Source: Bacillus sp. ISL-18 (GTDB taxonomy: Bacteria; Bacillota; Bacilli; Bacillales; Cytobacillaceae). Taken from it: 64,000 nt of DNA. Below the pieces are notes generated by a model. It searched no databases and had not been told where the DNA came from. It saw only the letters and a list, made by a program, of their open reading frames with translations. Both the position numbers and the translations under genes were made by a program. Positions 55,470 to 64,000 of this stretch are shown here, one piece after another. The stretch covers positions 124,001-188,000 of the forward strand of contig NZ_JAGGQG010000003.1 in the NCBI RefSeq assembly GCF_018613415.1, in the 5' to 3' direction. How positions within the stretch are numbered: position 1 is the first letter of the stretch; every line of letters begins with the position of its first letter.

Positions 55470-56306
55470 TTAAAACCCAACCGTCATCTTATCCGGATGA
55501 GATCCTGCACGACTATCCTGGTTTAATCCATCAATTTTATCCATATCCTCCTGGGACAACTCAAAATCAAAGACCTCGGCATTCTCAATAATGCGATGCT
55601 CTTTAATAGATTTTGGAATCGTCACCACTTCATTCTGCAAATCCCAGCGCAGGATGACTTGAGCTACCGATTTATTGTACTTTTGGGCAATATCGACAAG
55701 AACCGGTTCGCTAAGCAGCTGTCCTTGTTTTAAAGGTGACCATGCTTCAAGTTGAATACCTTCCTTTTTACAGAAAGCGTGAAGCTCCTTCTGTGTTAAA
55801 TGCGGATGATACTCCACCTGGTTCACCATTGGCTTAATTTCAGCCGAACTAATCAACTCTTCTAAATGGTGGATTTGAAAATTACTTACACCAATAGCAC
55901 GCACACGGCCATCTTTATAGAGCTTTTCAAATGCTCTCCACGTATCTTTAAATTTATCTTTTCCTGGCCAGTGAATTAAATAAAGGTCCAGATAATCGAG
56001 TCCAAGCTTGTTAAGACTGGCTTCAAAAGCATTTAGCGTGGATTCATATCCCTGTTCAGAATTCCAAAGCTTTGTCGTAATAAACAACTCTTCCCGGGGA
56101 ATGCCCGACTCTTTAATGGCTTGACCCACACCTTCTTCATTGCCATAAATTGCAGCAGTGTCGATACTAATATAACCGTTTTTGAGTGCGGCCTTAACAG
56201 ACTCAACAACTTCTTCGCCTTCTTTTACCTTAAACACGCCTAATCCCATCCAAGGCATTTTCACACCGTTATGTAAAGTGGTCGTATCTTTTAAATTGAC
56301 TGCCAT
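55470..56306 (-). CDS. Aldo/keto reductase (YtbE/YvgN type)
   Basis: 278 residues. Motifs are in order: [43 protein letters not shown] (catalytic Asp and Tyr), [12 protein letters not shown] (Lys), [13 protein letters not shown] (His) and [22 protein letters not shown] (cofactor-binding tail). It reduces glyoxals and other aldehydes with NADPH in related bacilli. It starts 22 bases after the KDPG aldolase stop on the same strand, so the two may be co-transcribed. Confidence 0.92.
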   Translation of the reverse strand: MAVNLKDTTTLHNGVKMPWMGLGVFKVKEGEEVVESVKAALKNGYISIDTAAIYGNEEGVGQAIKESGIPREELFITTKLWNSEQGYESTLNAFEASLNKLGLDYLDLYLIHWPGKDKFKDTWRAFEKLYKDGRVRAIGVSNFQIHHLEELISSAEIKPMVNQVEYHPHLTQKELHAFCKKEGIQLEAWSPLKQGQLLSEPVLVDIAQKYNKSVAQVILRWDLQNEVVTIPKSIKEHRIIENAEVFDFELSQEDMDKIDGLNQDSRAGSHPDKMTVGF

Positions 56307-56328
56307 CAGCTTATCCCCCTATCGGTTA

Positions 56329-56976
56329 TTATCCTCTTGCCGCTTGAACTTTTTCGATATACTGCTTAGCATATTCAGTGATTTTTTCATATTCCCCCGT
56401 TTTGGCTGGTGCGATTAAATTTCCGCCTACACCGACAGCGATACAGCCGTTTTTGATCCATTTATCAACATTCTCCAAATTAACACCGCCGGTAGGCATA
56501 ATATTAATTTGTGGAAGAGGCGCTTTGACAGCCTTAACAAAATCTGGACCGTAGGCACTGCCAGGGAATAATTTCACAATATCCGCTCCTGCTTCTAACG
56601 CCCGCTTCATCTCAGTAAGCGTCATACAGCCTGGCATATAAGGAATTTGATAAAGATTACATAGTGTTGCCGTTGCTTCATCAAACGCCGGGCTGACCAC
56701 AAACTGAGCTCCGGCTAAAATCGCTATTCTAGCTGTTGCCGCATCGAGCACAGTTCCTGCGCCAATCACCACATCTGGGTGATTTTGATAAAGCGCTGCC
56801 AATTCTTCAATCACTTCAACCGCACCTTGGACTGTAAAGGTCACCTCAATCCCCTGAATACCTCCCTTTACACAGGCTTCAGAAATGTTTACGGCCTCTT
56901 CCTTTGAATCCGCACGAACAACTGCAACGACACCGCAATCTGCAATTTTGGTTAAAATATTGAATTTTTTCAGCAC
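56329..56976 (-). CDS. eda: KHG/KDPG aldolase
   Basis: 215 residues from GTG 56976, after GGAGAGGTG. The class I aldolase motifs are present: CGVVAVVRADSKEEAVNISEACVKGGIQGIEVTFT, VIGAGTVLDAATARIAILAGAQF and the Schiff-base Lys in ADIVKLFPGSAYGPDFVKAVKAPLP, then MPTGGVNLENVDKWIKNG. It cleaves 2-keto-3-deoxy-6-phosphogluconate to pyruvate and glyceraldehyde 3-phosphate. No KDG kinase or dehydratase is adjacent, so the upstream pathway (uronate or gluconate) is elsewhere. Confidence 0.93.
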   Translation of the reverse strand: MLKKFNILTKIADCGVVAVVRADSKEEAVNISEACVKGGIQGIEVTFTVQGAVEVIEELAALYQNHPDVVIGAGTVLDAATARIAILAGAQFVVSPAFDEATATLCNLYQIPYMPGCMTLTEMKRALEAGADIVKLFPGSAYGPDFVKAVKAPLPQINIMPTGGVNLENVDKWIKNGCIAVGVGGNLIAPAKTGEYEKITEYAKQYIEKVQAARG

Positions 56977-57176
56977 GATGATCACCTCTCCTAGTCTACT
57001 TTTTCGCAAATAATCTACTTACATAGTATAAACCTATTTTATAGTTTAACGAAAGTATCTACATTCGCATCGATAAAGTCTTCACTTTCTTAAAAAGGTG
57101 AACTCCGTTACTCAACCTTACTTATAGAGGTAGGAACTAAATGGGTGGTATCAGTGATCAACTAGCTTCCCCTCTT

Positions 57177-57332
57177 TTAAATAATCGTAAAGAACGGAAG
57201 GACAACTATGGTAAGACAAAGGAAAAATACAGCAGCTGCACTTAACTTTTGTTCTCCCTTCCACAAGGTAACGCCAAAACCAAAGGTATAGGCTGTAATG
57301 CCAAACAATACGATGTAAGTTACTAATTTCAT
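57177..57332 (-). CDS. Small membrane protein after the gerA-type operon
   Basis: 51 residues from ATG 57332, after GGGAGG. Two hydrophobic segments (about 3-20 and 29-49) flank LWKGEQKLSA. It overlaps the end of the gerAC-type gene by a few bases, which makes it the fourth member of the germination operon. Small extra membrane proteins (GerD-, GerKD-like) sometimes accompany germinant receptors; this one cannot be assigned to a family. A 167-base gap follows at 57010-57176. Confidence 0.7.
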   Translation of the reverse strand: MKLVTYIVLFGITAYTFGFGVTLWKGEQKLSAAAVFFLCLTIVVLPFFTII

Positions 57333-57333
57333 A

Positions 57334-58584
57334 CTATCCTCCCTTCTTGACCGTTTTTTTTGTTTGCTTTCCATAATCAATAATCTCTACTTCCGGTTTT
57401 ACAATAATATCGGCTCTTAAAAACGATTTCTCCCAATCAAATTTTTCAAATTCCTTATTTGTTAAAAAATAGGGACGTGCATAAAGCGGTAATGGATAGG
57501 GTACACCCTTCAATTTTGTTTGTGATTTCTTAAATAAACTTTCATTCATTTCTTTGAAAAAGCTAATCACTTGTTTTTTTAGGATTTGCCTATTTTTTTT
57601 AGAAGTGTAGGAAACCATCGATGGATTTGTCATAATTTCTACTTTTAAAGGGATGGTGATAATCACTTGGGGCTTCGTCCCTTTTAAATTTTTCATTTTC
57701 ACTTTATTATTTTCCCTTTTCATTATTCTGGCAGCAAATTGCCTCCTTTTGTTAGAAAAAGGATCCGGAATATCGATCAAGATATCTTTGATGTCCGTTG
57801 TATCATCTAGAACATTGACAATCCTGGTTTCTTGGCCAGTGAGTTTTTTAGTCATTATCCCATTTTTAAAAACAGCAGAGCCAATAAATTGCGTATCATC
57901 CAGTTCACCAGTTGCATCTACCTGGCCCGCAATATATTCATCTTCACTTTTTACCTTGGTATTCTTAGACTTGATAGCTGTTGTATACATTGCCAAATAG
58001 AGGTCTGTTCCTCTATCTAGCGTTTTAAAATAACGGAATAGGGTTGAATCTGGAATCATTCCATTTTCAATCCCGTGATCGACCATGTATTGAAAATATT
58101 TATGCGGCCTTGTTTCCATCATAGGCTTATTTTTCACAAAATAGTCACTGGCATTTTCTCTAGAAACAGCTAAATAGGTATTCATTCGGATTTCTTTATC
58201 TTTTTGTGTATCAATAATGGTCACCGGAAAATTTTTATCCTTCGCATATTTCTCAGATACAATAATAATTCTTAAAAATTCGTAACTAATGGTTCGAGAA
58301 ATGATGGAATTGGCGGTCCCTTTGGCGGCAATCATATCATTCACATCAAAGGTAATAATCTCCCGCGGCTTTTCGTTTGACCCGCCGCCGCCCTGCATAC
58401 TGCCCACTTCAGGATTTGCAAGCAGCATGGTTACTTTGATTTTCCCTTTATGTTCAGATTTATCAAGTCCTAACCCAATTACATAGGAACGATCTTCGAT
58501 TTCCTCTCGATCCCAACAGCCCGTTAAAAGGTATACCACACTTAGAAGTATCATTCCTTTACATACTATTCCTGTTTTTCGCAT
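57334..58584 (-). CDS. Spore germinant receptor C subunit (GerAC/GerKC type)
   Basis: 416 residues. A signal peptide ends in lipobox LLTGCWDREEIEDR with the lipid-modified Cys at about position 23. Blocks YVIGLGLDKSEHKGKIKVTMLLANPEVG and the C-terminal FLRADIIVKPEVEIIDYGK define Ger(x)C. It is anchored to the spore inner membrane. It overlaps the B subunit gene by 26 bases. Confidence 0.93.
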   Translation of the reverse strand: MRKTGIVCKGMILLSVVYLLTGCWDREEIEDRSYVIGLGLDKSEHKGKIKVTMLLANPEVGSMQGGGGSNEKPREIITFDVNDMIAAKGTANSIISRTISYEFLRIIIVSEKYAKDKNFPVTIIDTQKDKEIRMNTYLAVSRENASDYFVKNKPMMETRPHKYFQYMVDHGIENGMIPDSTLFRYFKTLDRGTDLYLAMYTTAIKSKNTKVKSEDEYIAGQVDATGELDDTQFIGSAVFKNGIMTKKLTGQETRIVNVLDDTTDIKDILIDIPDPFSNKRRQFAARIMKRENNKVKMKNLKGTKPQVIITIPLKVEIMTNPSMVSYTSKKNRQILKKQVISFFKEMNESLFKKSQTKLKGVPYPLPLYARPYFLTNKEFEKFDWEKSFLRADIIVKPEVEIIDYGKQTKKTVKKGG

Positions 58585-59665
58585 GTTTAAATTCTCCTCT
58601 TAACATTGCAGCTAACCAAAGCAAGACCGACATAGAAGTAAATACAAGCCCTGCAGCACTAGAAGTAAACATTTTAAATTGACTGACCGTGATGGCTGAT
58701 TCGGGAAAGCTTCCAATTAATAAGTAAAGTGTGGCTAAAGATGGAATTAAGTATTCGAAATCTTTGATTTTAAAAAGAAATCCGAACATCATTCCATTAA
58801 TATACAAAAACGCCGTAAAGCGAATAAAGGCTGACATTAACCAAATGACAAAAAAGATGATTTCTACATTAGGAAGATAGCTTCCCAGTGATATATAGCG
58901 GATAAGTGTATGAAAAGGATAGCCAATCGTTCCTAACGAAGTATCAAACAAACAGATATAGGCCAGTATCATCACACTTAGGCTAAATGAGATAAATAGA
59001 AAAGAAATCCAGGTTCCTTTACGGAAGTCCTTTCCAGAACTTATAAAAGGGATGAGGGTCGTAAATAGAAAAAAATCAGTGAACAGTGATACTCCAATAA
59101 AACTACCTTGAACGATTTTTACAGGGCCTGATCCTAAAATGGGAAACATCGCTCGAATCGTACTGGTTTTTGTACTTAACAAAAAGGCAATATATAAAGA
59201 GATAACCGCATAGAAAATAATTAAATACGCTACCGACCCAATATGTTGAATTCCTTTTTTAGCACCATATGCACATATTGAAAATAACAAGGCATAAATC
59301 ACTAGTACAGGGGTGGTTGGGTAATAAAATGTCCGAATGATATTAGAATAGGACCGTGAATCGAACGATATCCCACATGAGCTAATAAGGAAAATAACCA
59401 GGCAAATCAAAAAACCAATGTACTTGCCGAATAATTTTTGAATCACTGAAAACAAATCTTTGTCAGGGTACAATGAAAGAGTTTTTAATAATAAAAGTAA
59501 TGGAATAATAGAAATTCCTGCCGCAAGAATGGGAATCATCCATGAAGCATTTTGGACTATCTTGTACAGAATGCTCGGAGTATCCTCGGTTGCCTTCGCC
59601 CCCACCATCAATATAGCGATAGAAACGTAATCTCGAATACCAAGTTTAATCTGCTGCTGATTCAT
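58559..59665 (-). CDS. Spore germinant receptor B subunit (GerAB type permease)
   Basis: 368 residues and ten or so membrane helices in the APC-like fold. The start QQQIKLGIRDYVSIAILMVGAKATEDTP and the segment ISFDSRSYSNIIRTFYYPTTP are family hallmarks. B subunits bind the germinant. It follows the A subunit by six bases. Confidence 0.93.
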   Translation of the reverse strand: MNQQQIKLGIRDYVSIAILMVGAKATEDTPSILYKIVQNASWMIPILAAGISIIPLLLLLKTLSLYPDKDLFSVIQKLFGKYIGFLICLVIFLISSCGISFDSRSYSNIIRTFYYPTTPVLVIYALLFSICAYGAKKGIQHIGSVAYLIIFYAVISLYIAFLLSTKTSTIRAMFPILGSGPVKIVQGSFIGVSLFTDFFLFTTLIPFISSGKDFRKGTWISFLFISFSLSVMILAYICLFDTSLGTIGYPFHTLIRYISLGSYLPNVEIIFFVIWLMSAFIRFTAFLYINGMMFGFLFKIKDFEYLIPSLATLYLLIGSFPESAITVSQFKMFTSSAAGLVFTSMSVLLWLAAMLRGEFKHAKNRNSM

Positions 59666-59670
59666 AATGT

Positions 59671-61212
59671 TTATCCCTTTCTTTGTCTAACCATATCCTT
59701 TGGTTTTAAATAACCAGGACGAAGCCTTTCTTTAAACGGAACATGCCGGATAATTAAATCCTTAGATGAAAAGAAGTGTGGTGTCATCGGTGCAAAGTAT
59801 GGGGTACCAAAGGATTTTAACGAAACTAGATAAAACAATCCTAAAATAAATAATGATGTTGCCCCGTATATCCCCAATGCTCCGGCAGTAAAAATAAATA
59901 AAAAGCGGCTGATTCGGATGGCAAAGTTAAGACTGACATCACTGATGATAAATGAACTTAGGCCGCTCAAAGCAATGACAATGATAACGATCGGACTAAT
60001 CACATTTGCCTGAACCGCCGCTTGTCCCAAAACTAAAGCACCAACAATACCTATTGTAGGACCAATTGGAGACGGGACACGCAGCCCAGCCTCTCGTATA
60101 AGCTCAAAGGCAATTTCCATCATCAAAATTTCGATAATTGATGGAAAGGGAACGCGTTCTCTTGTCCCAGCAATCGCCATTAATAAATCTGGCGGAATCA
60201 TCCCAACATGGTAATTGGTAATCGCAATATAAAAGGAAGAGGCGAATAAAGCTACAAACATCGCCATTAACCTCAAAATACGAATAAAATTACCATAAGG
60301 AGTCCTTAGGTAATGATCCTCCGGGGAATGGATGATTCCCCAAAAAGTAGCCGGCAGCACCAAACAGCTGGGCGAATTCGACATCAATAGGATAATATGC
60401 CCCTCTTCAATGAAGGCGGTTGCCCGGTCAGGACGTTCTGTATACAATAGCGTTGGAAATAGCGATCTGGGTCGCTCTTCAAGATATTGTTCTAATATAC
60501 TTAAATCTAGAATTTTATCCGTATCCAGTGCGGCAAATTTTCCCTTTATGTTCTTGAGTAGATCTTCATTCACTAAATCCTTCTGATAAACAAGAAAGAC
60601 ATCATTCCTTGACCGTTTCGATACAACCTGAGACTCTATAATCAAATTCTCATTCTTAATCTTTTTTCGGATTAGCGCTATATTATCAATTACCTTTTCA
60701 TTAAAGGCTTCCTTTGCCCCTTTGACAATAACCTCATTTTGCGATGTCTCTATTCCACGTCCGCGCGTTTTGGTTGTTTCAAACAAATAGCAGTCCTGAT
60801 CACCATCAATAAACAGTGCAGCTATTCCGCCTGTTATATACTCTGTAATTTCTCCGATGATGGTCGAGGATTTTAGTATAGGATAGGAGACTATATCCTC
60901 GAGATTTCTTGTAGGCTGATCGCTTTTGAGTAATTTCTCGATAATGCCTTCCTGAATATTTTCGACATCAACCATTGTACTTATATAGATAATAAAGGCA
61001 CGACGGTCAAGGGCTCTGACCCTTAATTCGCGTACCTTAACATCTGTATTTTTCGGATAGCTGAAGAGGGTTTTAAAAGTATCCAAATTATGTTCATAAT
61101 TCTTGCTTATATCCCTTTTTTTTAAATCCATTACCTTTTGATTGGATTGTTCGTCAAACTGTGGTTCAGAATTTAATTTTTTCAGAAGCATTTTCAAAAT
61201 TGTCTTTTTCAT
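59671..61212 (-). CDS. Spore germinant receptor A subunit (GerAA type)
   Basis: 513 residues. The cytoplasmic N-terminal half (VRELRVRALDRRAFIIYISTMVDVENIQEGIIEKLLKS) and the membrane-embedded C-terminal half with the signature TPYGNFIRILRLMAMFVAL, FPSIIEILMMEIAFELIREAGLRVPSPIGPTIGIVGALVLG match GerAA/GerKA. First gene of the operon A-B-C. CATACAT on the minus strand at 61267-61261 could be part of a forespore SigG promoter, but no clear -35 is seen. Confidence 0.94.
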   Translation of the reverse strand: MKKTILKMLLKKLNSEPQFDEQSNQKVMDLKKRDISKNYEHNLDTFKTLFSYPKNTDVKVRELRVRALDRRAFIIYISTMVDVENIQEGIIEKLLKSDQPTRNLEDIVSYPILKSSTIIGEITEYITGGIAALFIDGDQDCYLFETTKTRGRGIETSQNEVIVKGAKEAFNEKVIDNIALIRKKIKNENLIIESQVVSKRSRNDVFLVYQKDLVNEDLLKNIKGKFAALDTDKILDLSILEQYLEERPRSLFPTLLYTERPDRATAFIEEGHIILLMSNSPSCLVLPATFWGIIHSPEDHYLRTPYGNFIRILRLMAMFVALFASSFYIAITNYHVGMIPPDLLMAIAGTRERVPFPSIIEILMMEIAFELIREAGLRVPSPIGPTIGIVGALVLGQAAVQANVISPIVIIVIALSGLSSFIISDVSLNFAIRISRFLFIFTAGALGIYGATSLFILGLFYLVSLKSFGTPYFAPMTPHFFSSKDLIIRHVPFKERLRPGYLKPKDMVRQRKG

Positions 61213-61353
61213 TATGAACCACCCCCATTTTTAAATAGTTTTCCAACTTTAGGGGTCATTATGTATGTAAGGAAAGGTTTGGAATAATTGAATATAGTCT
61301 GATTTTTCTATAGGATAAGGAAAGTGAAAACTTTTAAGAATTGAGGGATAAAA

Positions 61354-61923
61354 ATGAATTTACTCTGGGATTTTGATGGTACCCTTTTTGATACCTATCC
61401 GGCACTAGTGGAGGGATTCGTCAGTCTTAGCAAGCAGGATCTGGATCGAACCGAGGTATTGCGGTGGTTGAAAAAGGATTCAAAAACAGCTTTTAAGCAT
61501 TATGGTATTTCGGAAGACCTGAGGAGTGAATATCAGCGGTTATACAATATGCACTCTGTAAACAGCCTGCCTTTTGATCATATTGAGGAGGTTTTGGCTT
61601 CAGTTGATCGTAATTTTATTGTCACACATCGTGAAAAGGAATCTACCTTGATGCTGCTTAAAAAATTCAATTTATTAAAATACTTTGAAGAGATTGTCTC
61701 AGTTGAAGAACAAGGGTTTACTAGAAAGCCGCATACGGCTTCCTATGAGTACGTCTTAAAAAATAATCATATTGATTTGGTTGTCGGTGATCGAGATTTA
61801 GATTTAATCCCAGCCCGTCGATTAAACATTAAAACAGTTGCGTTTCAGCATCCCAATATCACTGCTGATTTTCATATTGAAAATTATTCAGAGTTTATTT
61901 CTAAAGTTCTTTTTCAGTTATAG
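61354..61923 (+). CDS. HAD-superfamily hydrolase
   Basis: 189 residues. Motif I is LLWDFDGTLFDTYP (nucleophile Asp), motif II the Thr in FIVTHREK, motif III Lys in FTRKPHTASYEYV, and motif IV the acidic VVGDRDLDLIPARRL. It is a small phosphatase of the HAD-IA group with a helical cap. Substrate unknown. It is divergent from the germination operon. Confidence 0.92.
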   Translation: MNLLWDFDGTLFDTYPALVEGFVSLSKQDLDRTEVLRWLKKDSKTAFKHYGISEDLRSEYQRLYNMHSVNSLPFDHIEEVLASVDRNFIVTHREKESTLMLLKKFNLLKYFEEIVSVEEQGFTRKPHTASYEYVLKNNHIDLVVGDRDLDLIPARRLNIKTVAFQHPNITADFHIENYSEFISKVLFQL

Positions 61924-61993
61924 AAGGGTATAGAATAAATCTCATCTCAAAAGAACAAACTATCCCAAACAAATCATCGTTTGGGAGAAACGT

Positions 61994-62692
61994 ATGTCAG
62001 TGTTTTTAGTTATTATCATGAGAACGATTACCGCTTTTGTCATATTGTGGATTTTTGTACATATTCTCGGAAAACGGACCATTTTTCAAAAAACTTATCA
62101 TTTGTTTATTGCCACCATTACCATGGGTACCATAGCAGGAAATTTAACCTTTAATTATAAAATCAGCTTTCTGTACTTTATCCTTTCGTTTGTCATGATG
62201 GGATCCATTATTTTCATCTTAAATACCCTCTCTGTCAAAAGCCAGCGCTTTCGAGAACGAATTGCCGGAAGACCTGTCACGCTCATACATAAAGGGAAGA
62301 TCCTAGAAGAAGCATTACAAAAAGTTGGGTTTTCTATTGATAATCTAAAACAAGCATTACGAGGTAAAGATATCTTTACGATTGATGAAGTCGAGTGGGC
62401 CATTTTAGAGGTAAATGGCTCCCTGTCCGTTTTGAAAAAAGCAGAATATCAAAGTATCACCCGAAAAGATCTTAATTTAAATCCGACGCCGTACAAGATT
62501 CCAGTAGAATTAATCATGGATGGTAAAGTATTATCGGATAACCTCTCTAACTCCCCCTACACTGAAGAATGGCTTAAAGCAGAACTTCAAAACAGAAATA
62601 CTGAAGTTTCTAAAGTCTCCTATGCAGTCGTTACAACAAAAGGAAATTTGTATATAGATTTCTATCAAGACAAACAGCAGCTATCAACATAA
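61994..62692 (+). CDS. DUF421 membrane protein (YetF/YcaP family)
   Basis: 232 residues. Three N-terminal membrane helices (to about 80) contain LWIFVHILGKRTIFQKTYHLFIATITMGTIAG, then a cytoplasmic DUF421 alpha/beta domain (RIAGRPVTLIHKGKILEEALQKVGFSIDNLKQALR, VEWAILEVNGSLSVLKK) and a second beta domain. Function unknown; members occur in spore formers. Confidence 0.9.
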   Translation: MSVFLVIIMRTITAFVILWIFVHILGKRTIFQKTYHLFIATITMGTIAGNLTFNYKISFLYFILSFVMMGSIIFILNTLSVKSQRFRERIAGRPVTLIHKGKILEEALQKVGFSIDNLKQALRGKDIFTIDEVEWAILEVNGSLSVLKKAEYQSITRKDLNLNPTPYKIPVELIMDGKVLSDNLSNSPYTEEWLKAELQNRNTEVSKVSYAVVTTKGNLYIDFYQDKQQLST

Positions 62693-62785
62693 AGTTGAAC
62701 TGCTGTTTTTTTAAGGAAGCTCTCCAAAAAACGGTTGTGAAAACACTTATTTTATGATTCGATTAATATACTAGGGGGGCTATAC

Positions 62786-63664
62786 ATGAAAGGAAAAATG
62801 AGACTGATCACAACCATGCTCATCTTTGGAAGCATTGGGGTCTTTGTAAAAAATATTGAGATGTCATCCAGTGAAATCGCGTTTTTAAGAGGGGTAATCG
62901 GAAGCCTGTTCCTGCTTGCAGCTAGTTTTTTAGTCAAACATAAGCCATCATTCAAAGCATTAAAAGCAAATGCACTCCTCCTCTTACTATCAGGAGGAGC
63001 TCTCGGCCTGAATTGGATTTTCTTATTTGAATCTTATCGGTACACAACCATTTCTAACGCTACGATTAGCTATTACTTTGCGCCCATCTTTGTGATGATT
63101 CTGGCGCCATGGGTTCTGAAGGAAAAACTGACCAGCGTAAAGATTGGCTGCATTATCGCCGCAATGATCGGCCTGTTTTTAATTGTTAATCCAGGGGGAG
63201 AAGGGCAAAATCAGACCCTTGGCATCTTATATGGTCTGCTGGCAGCAGCCCTATATGCCAGTGTCATCTTAATGAATAAATTTATTCAAAATCTATCAGG
63301 TTTTGAAATTACTTTAGTTCAATTAATGGCTGCAGCCATTGTACTATTGCCATATGTATGGTGGCATGGGGATCTTACTTTTACAGGGCTAAACGCTGCT
63401 TCATTTATCTTTATTCTGATCCTAGGTATTGTCCATACAGGATTGGCTTATTTTTTATATTTTACCTCGATTCAAGAACTAAAGGGTTCCACCATTGCAG
63501 TTCTAAGTTATATCGATCCCATTTCCGCTGTTATAATCGCTGCCATTTTCATAGGTGAAAGCATGACAGTCATTCAAATCATAGGCGGAATCCTTATCCT
63601 CGGCTCGACCTTATTAAGTGAAAAACTAGAATACAAAATCAAGACTCCCACTACCACCCCGTAG
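62786..63664 (+). CDS. EamA/DMT-family transporter
   Basis: 292 residues and ten predicted membrane helices in two EamA repeats (LRGVIGSLFLLAASFLV, SYRYTTISNATISYYFAPIFVMILAP, AVLSYIDPISAVIIAAIFIGESMTVIQIIGGILILGSTLL). It is a metabolite exporter of unknown substrate. Its last codons form one arm of a long hairpin that also serves as terminator. Confidence 0.92.
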   Translation: MKGKMRLITTMLIFGSIGVFVKNIEMSSSEIAFLRGVIGSLFLLAASFLVKHKPSFKALKANALLLLLSGGALGLNWIFLFESYRYTTISNATISYYFAPIFVMILAPWVLKEKLTSVKIGCIIAAMIGLFLIVNPGGEGQNQTLGILYGLLAAALYASVILMNKFIQNLSGFEITLVQLMAAAIVLLPYVWWHGDLTFTGLNAASFIFILILGIVHTGLAYFLYFTSIQELKGSTIAVLSYIDPISAVIIAAIFIGESMTVIQIIGGILILGSTLLSEKLEYKIKTPTTTP

Positions 63665-63686
63665 TGGGAGTTTTGATTTTGTATTC
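63629..63686 (+). terminator. 26-bp-arm hairpin over the EamA stop codon
   Basis: Arms 63629-63654 and 63661-63686 match at 25 of 26 positions around a 6-base CACCCC loop. The left arm encodes the C-terminal KIKTPTTT and the stop codon is in the right arm. It is followed by a T-containing stretch. The length is unusual for an intrinsic terminator. Confidence 0.8.
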
Positions 63687-63836
63687 TCACTATTATGAAG
63701 CCCTTCTAATTGTCAAATTTCTGCCATAACATTTCGAACAAACTTTGAACTAATCCCTATTGCCATGTTTTTTAAGTGAAAAAAGAATATAGTAGAACCA
63801 TAAAGAGAAAACAAAATTTGAAGGGTAGAATCATTT

Positions 63837-64000
63837 ATGTTTAACAAATTTTTAAGAGAAAATAAAATAGCTTCTTATATTCTAACAGTTTTGCGTATAT
63901 ATCTTGGCTACTCTTGGATTAGCGCAGGAATTGGAAAATTAACGAGCGGCGGATTCGATGCTTCTGGATTTTTAAAAGGAGCGATCGCCAACCCCGTAAA
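63837..64000 (+). CDS. DoxX-family membrane protein (5' part only)
   Basis: 54 codons before the window end. The sequence YILTVLRIYLGYSWISAGIGKLTSGGFDASGFLKGAI is the DoxX N-terminus (first helix, then the K-x-G segment). GAAGGG lies before the ATG. DoxX proteins are small membrane proteins in thiosulfate, quinone or oxidative-stress contexts. The rest is outside the window. Confidence 0.75.
   Translation, partial: MFNKFLRENKIASYILTVLRIYLGYSWISAGIGKLTSGGFDASGFLKGAIANPV

Noticed and set aside
57010..57242. Short frame on the plus strand (ATG after AGGTAGGA near 57140)
   Set aside because: About 34 codons, antisense over the small membrane gene, weak ribosome binding site and no recognisable features.

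Overview
The window reads as chromosome of a low-GC, endospore-forming Gram-positive bacterium of the Bacillaceae (Bacillus/Neobacillus-like). Evidence: a gerA-type germinant receptor operon, a thermolysin-type secreted protease, strong AGGAGG ribosome binding sites, cre boxes, LicT antiterminators, a preQ1-I riboswitch and Bacillus-type small proteins (YezD, DUF3889, DUF3231). There is no rRNA, tRNA, prophage, insertion sequence or CRISPR array. The species is not determined.

Layout. 1-8.0 kb: a truncated LacI-type regulator (-), a YesMN-type two-component system (-) and a divergent sugar ABC importer (permease, permease, binding lipoprotein; +). 7.9-12 kb: truncated hemoglobin facing a pair of small multidrug resistance proteins across an FNR-like site, an aldo/keto reductase and a SWIM zinc-finger protein. 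12-18.8 kb: a beta-glucoside regulon (two GH1 phospho-glucosidases, PTS EIIBCA, LicT) with three antiterminator/terminator modules and a 52-bp tandem repeat array. 18.8-25.4 kb: a membrane protein, preQ1-riboswitch/queT, DinB, VOC, EEP and DEDDh enzymes, an MBL-TetR operon with a double operator, and a His/Gly/Tyr repeat protein. 25.4-31.2 kb: neutral protease, flavin reductase-like protein, diguanylate cyclase and DUF3231. 31.2-37.3 kb: a TPR-like protein and a yezD-sulfate ABC transport operon with a structured leader. 37.3-47.1 kb: GNATs, a glutathionyl-hydroquinone-reductase-like protein, small membrane proteins, a ppGpp-hydrolase-like HD protein, an MFS pump with an SD-masking leader hairpin, an alpha/beta hydrolase, a frameshifted HIT gene, a Cys-cluster pentapeptide protein, a second 52-bp array and a novel hypothetical. 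47.4-57 kb: fruRKA, an ABC-2 exporter with its TetR regulator, a GyrI-like protein, a gene broken by two frameshifts, an aldo/keto reductase and KDPG aldolase. 57.2-61.2 kb: gerA-type operon. 61.3-64 kb: HAD, DUF421, EamA and a truncated DoxX gene.

How it works together. Much of the window is carbohydrate uptake under layered control: a sugar ABC system beside both a two-component system and a LacI regulator, LicT-controlled beta-glucosides and FruR/CcpA-type controlled fructose. Sulfate import, oxygen/NO-linked globin, efflux pumps and sporulation/germination functions fill the rest. The least explained signals are two intergenic arrays, unrelated in sequence, that share a 52-bp period, about seven copies and hairpin-forming units; a dispersed GGTG-CACC palindrome; two very long perfect hairpins; and several single-base frameshifts.
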